DNA from: Thalassiosira profunda
Taxonomy: Eukaryota > Bacillariophyta > Thalassiosirophyceae > Thalassiosirales > Thalassiosiraceae
Length of the DNA: 15,502 bases
NCBI GenBank assembly: GCA_036939355.1
Contig: JALLAP010001431.1
Span: forward strand, 1 to 15,502
Reading direction: 5' to 3'
A program made the position numbers and the translations under genes. The notes beneath the pieces are model-generated. The model did no database searches, was not told the DNA's origin, and saw nothing but the letters and a program-made list of their open reading frames with translations. Positions 15,268 to 15,502 of this stretch are shown here, piece by piece. Each line of letters begins with the position of its first letter. The stretch's first letter is position 1.

Positions 15268-15502
15268 ATGCCCTTCCCAGCCATCGCGCCGCTCACGGCC
15301 CCGCTGGCCCCCATTCTCGTCCTCTTGCCCCACTGGACGATCCTCCTCGCATTCGCCCTCGGGACGTTCTACCTCTGGCTCTCCCACTGGCCCGGCAAGG
15401 ATGCCAAGGTCGTCCCGATCCGGGCATCGCGTTTCTCTCCCGACAAAGTGCCCGAGAAGCTGGATACTATCGTGATTGGGAGCGGGAGCGGCGGCAGCTC
15501 CT
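15268..15502 (+). CDS. Retinol-saturase / carotenoid-isomerase-like FAD oxidoreductase, N-terminal fragment
   Basis: Starting at ATG 15268 (CCAATGC), 78 codons run off the window with no stop. Residues about 15-45 are hydrophobic (ILVLLPHWTILLAFALGTFY), a signal anchor or TM. At about 61-78 the sequence is KVPEKLDTIVIGSGSGGSS: a Rossmann dinucleotide-binding loop of the GxGxxG type right after VPEKLD, as in animal all-trans-retinol 13,14-reductase (RETSAT) and related CRTISO-type enzymes. This family uses FAD to saturate or isomerise polyene chains such as retinoids and carotenoids. Only the N-terminus is visible, so the substrate cannot be inferred. Other FAD amine-oxidase-like enzymes remain possible, but the spacing to the N-terminal TM favours RETSAT. 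Confidence 0.75.
   Translation, partial: MPFPAIAPLTAPLAPILVLLPHWTILLAFALGTFYLWLSHWPGKDAKVVPIRASRFSPDKVPEKLDTIVIGSGSGGSS

Noticed and set aside
1..15502. tRNA or rRNA genes, CRISPR arrays, transposons, viral insertions
   Set aside because: I read both strands of the intergenic stretches and saw no cloverleaf, spaced repeat array, transposase or reverse-transcriptase motif. The repeats present have at most two copies or are coding.

Overview
The window is nuclear DNA from a eukaryotic alga that carries a secondary, red-lineage plastid, most likely a photosynthetic stramenopile (diatom, pelagophyte or bolidophyte type); a haptophyte is less likely. Two protein N-termini have a signal peptide followed at once by a phenylalanine-containing ASAFAP-type cleavage motif and a basic, Ser-rich transit segment. 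One is the FKBP gene (A26/F27) and the other is the truncated gene at the left edge (A30/F31). This is the bipartite presequence of four-membrane plastids. GC content is high, third codon positions are strongly GC-rich, start codons usually have A at -3, and six well-supported introns of 65-94 nt have GTGAG or GTAAG donors and AG acceptors. A single N at 12834 flanked by an exact 72-bp duplication marks a draft assembly join.

Layout from left to right: 5' end of a plastid-targeted protein (-, cut by the window edge); bZIP transcription factor (+); multi-TM membrane protein with two unexplained frame changes (-); LtrA-family membrane protein in three exons (-); plastid FKBP-type prolyl isomerase with a C-terminal TM (+); Lys/Ser-rich repeat protein in three exons (-); tandem SAM-domain protein with a glycine-zipper tail in two exons (+); UNC-93-like MFS transporter (-); ankyrin-MYND protein (+); mitochondrial-type coiled-coil membrane protein (-); and the 5' end of a retinol-saturase-like FAD oxidoreductase (+, cut by the window edge). 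The genes do not form an obvious pathway. Genes are packed tightly, mostly as alternating divergent and convergent pairs.

The strongest unexplained signal is regulatory. The 9-mer GACACAAAG occurs six times, only between genes. It is found in all five divergent (bidirectional) promoter regions and always points toward one gene of the pair, 63-187 nt before its ATG. At three loci it extends to the exact 15-mer GACACAAAGAGACAC, a direct repeat of GACAC with a 10-nt period. The palindrome TACGTA occurs eight times, also only between genes, in four of the same five regions.

Other points of interest are a perfect K-x2-K pentalysine cluster in the Lys/Ser-rich protein, a recent SAM-domain duplication plus an EEVVE minisatellite, an intron whose retention keeps the frame open, and an assembly artefact that breaks the ankyrin gene and can be explained exactly.
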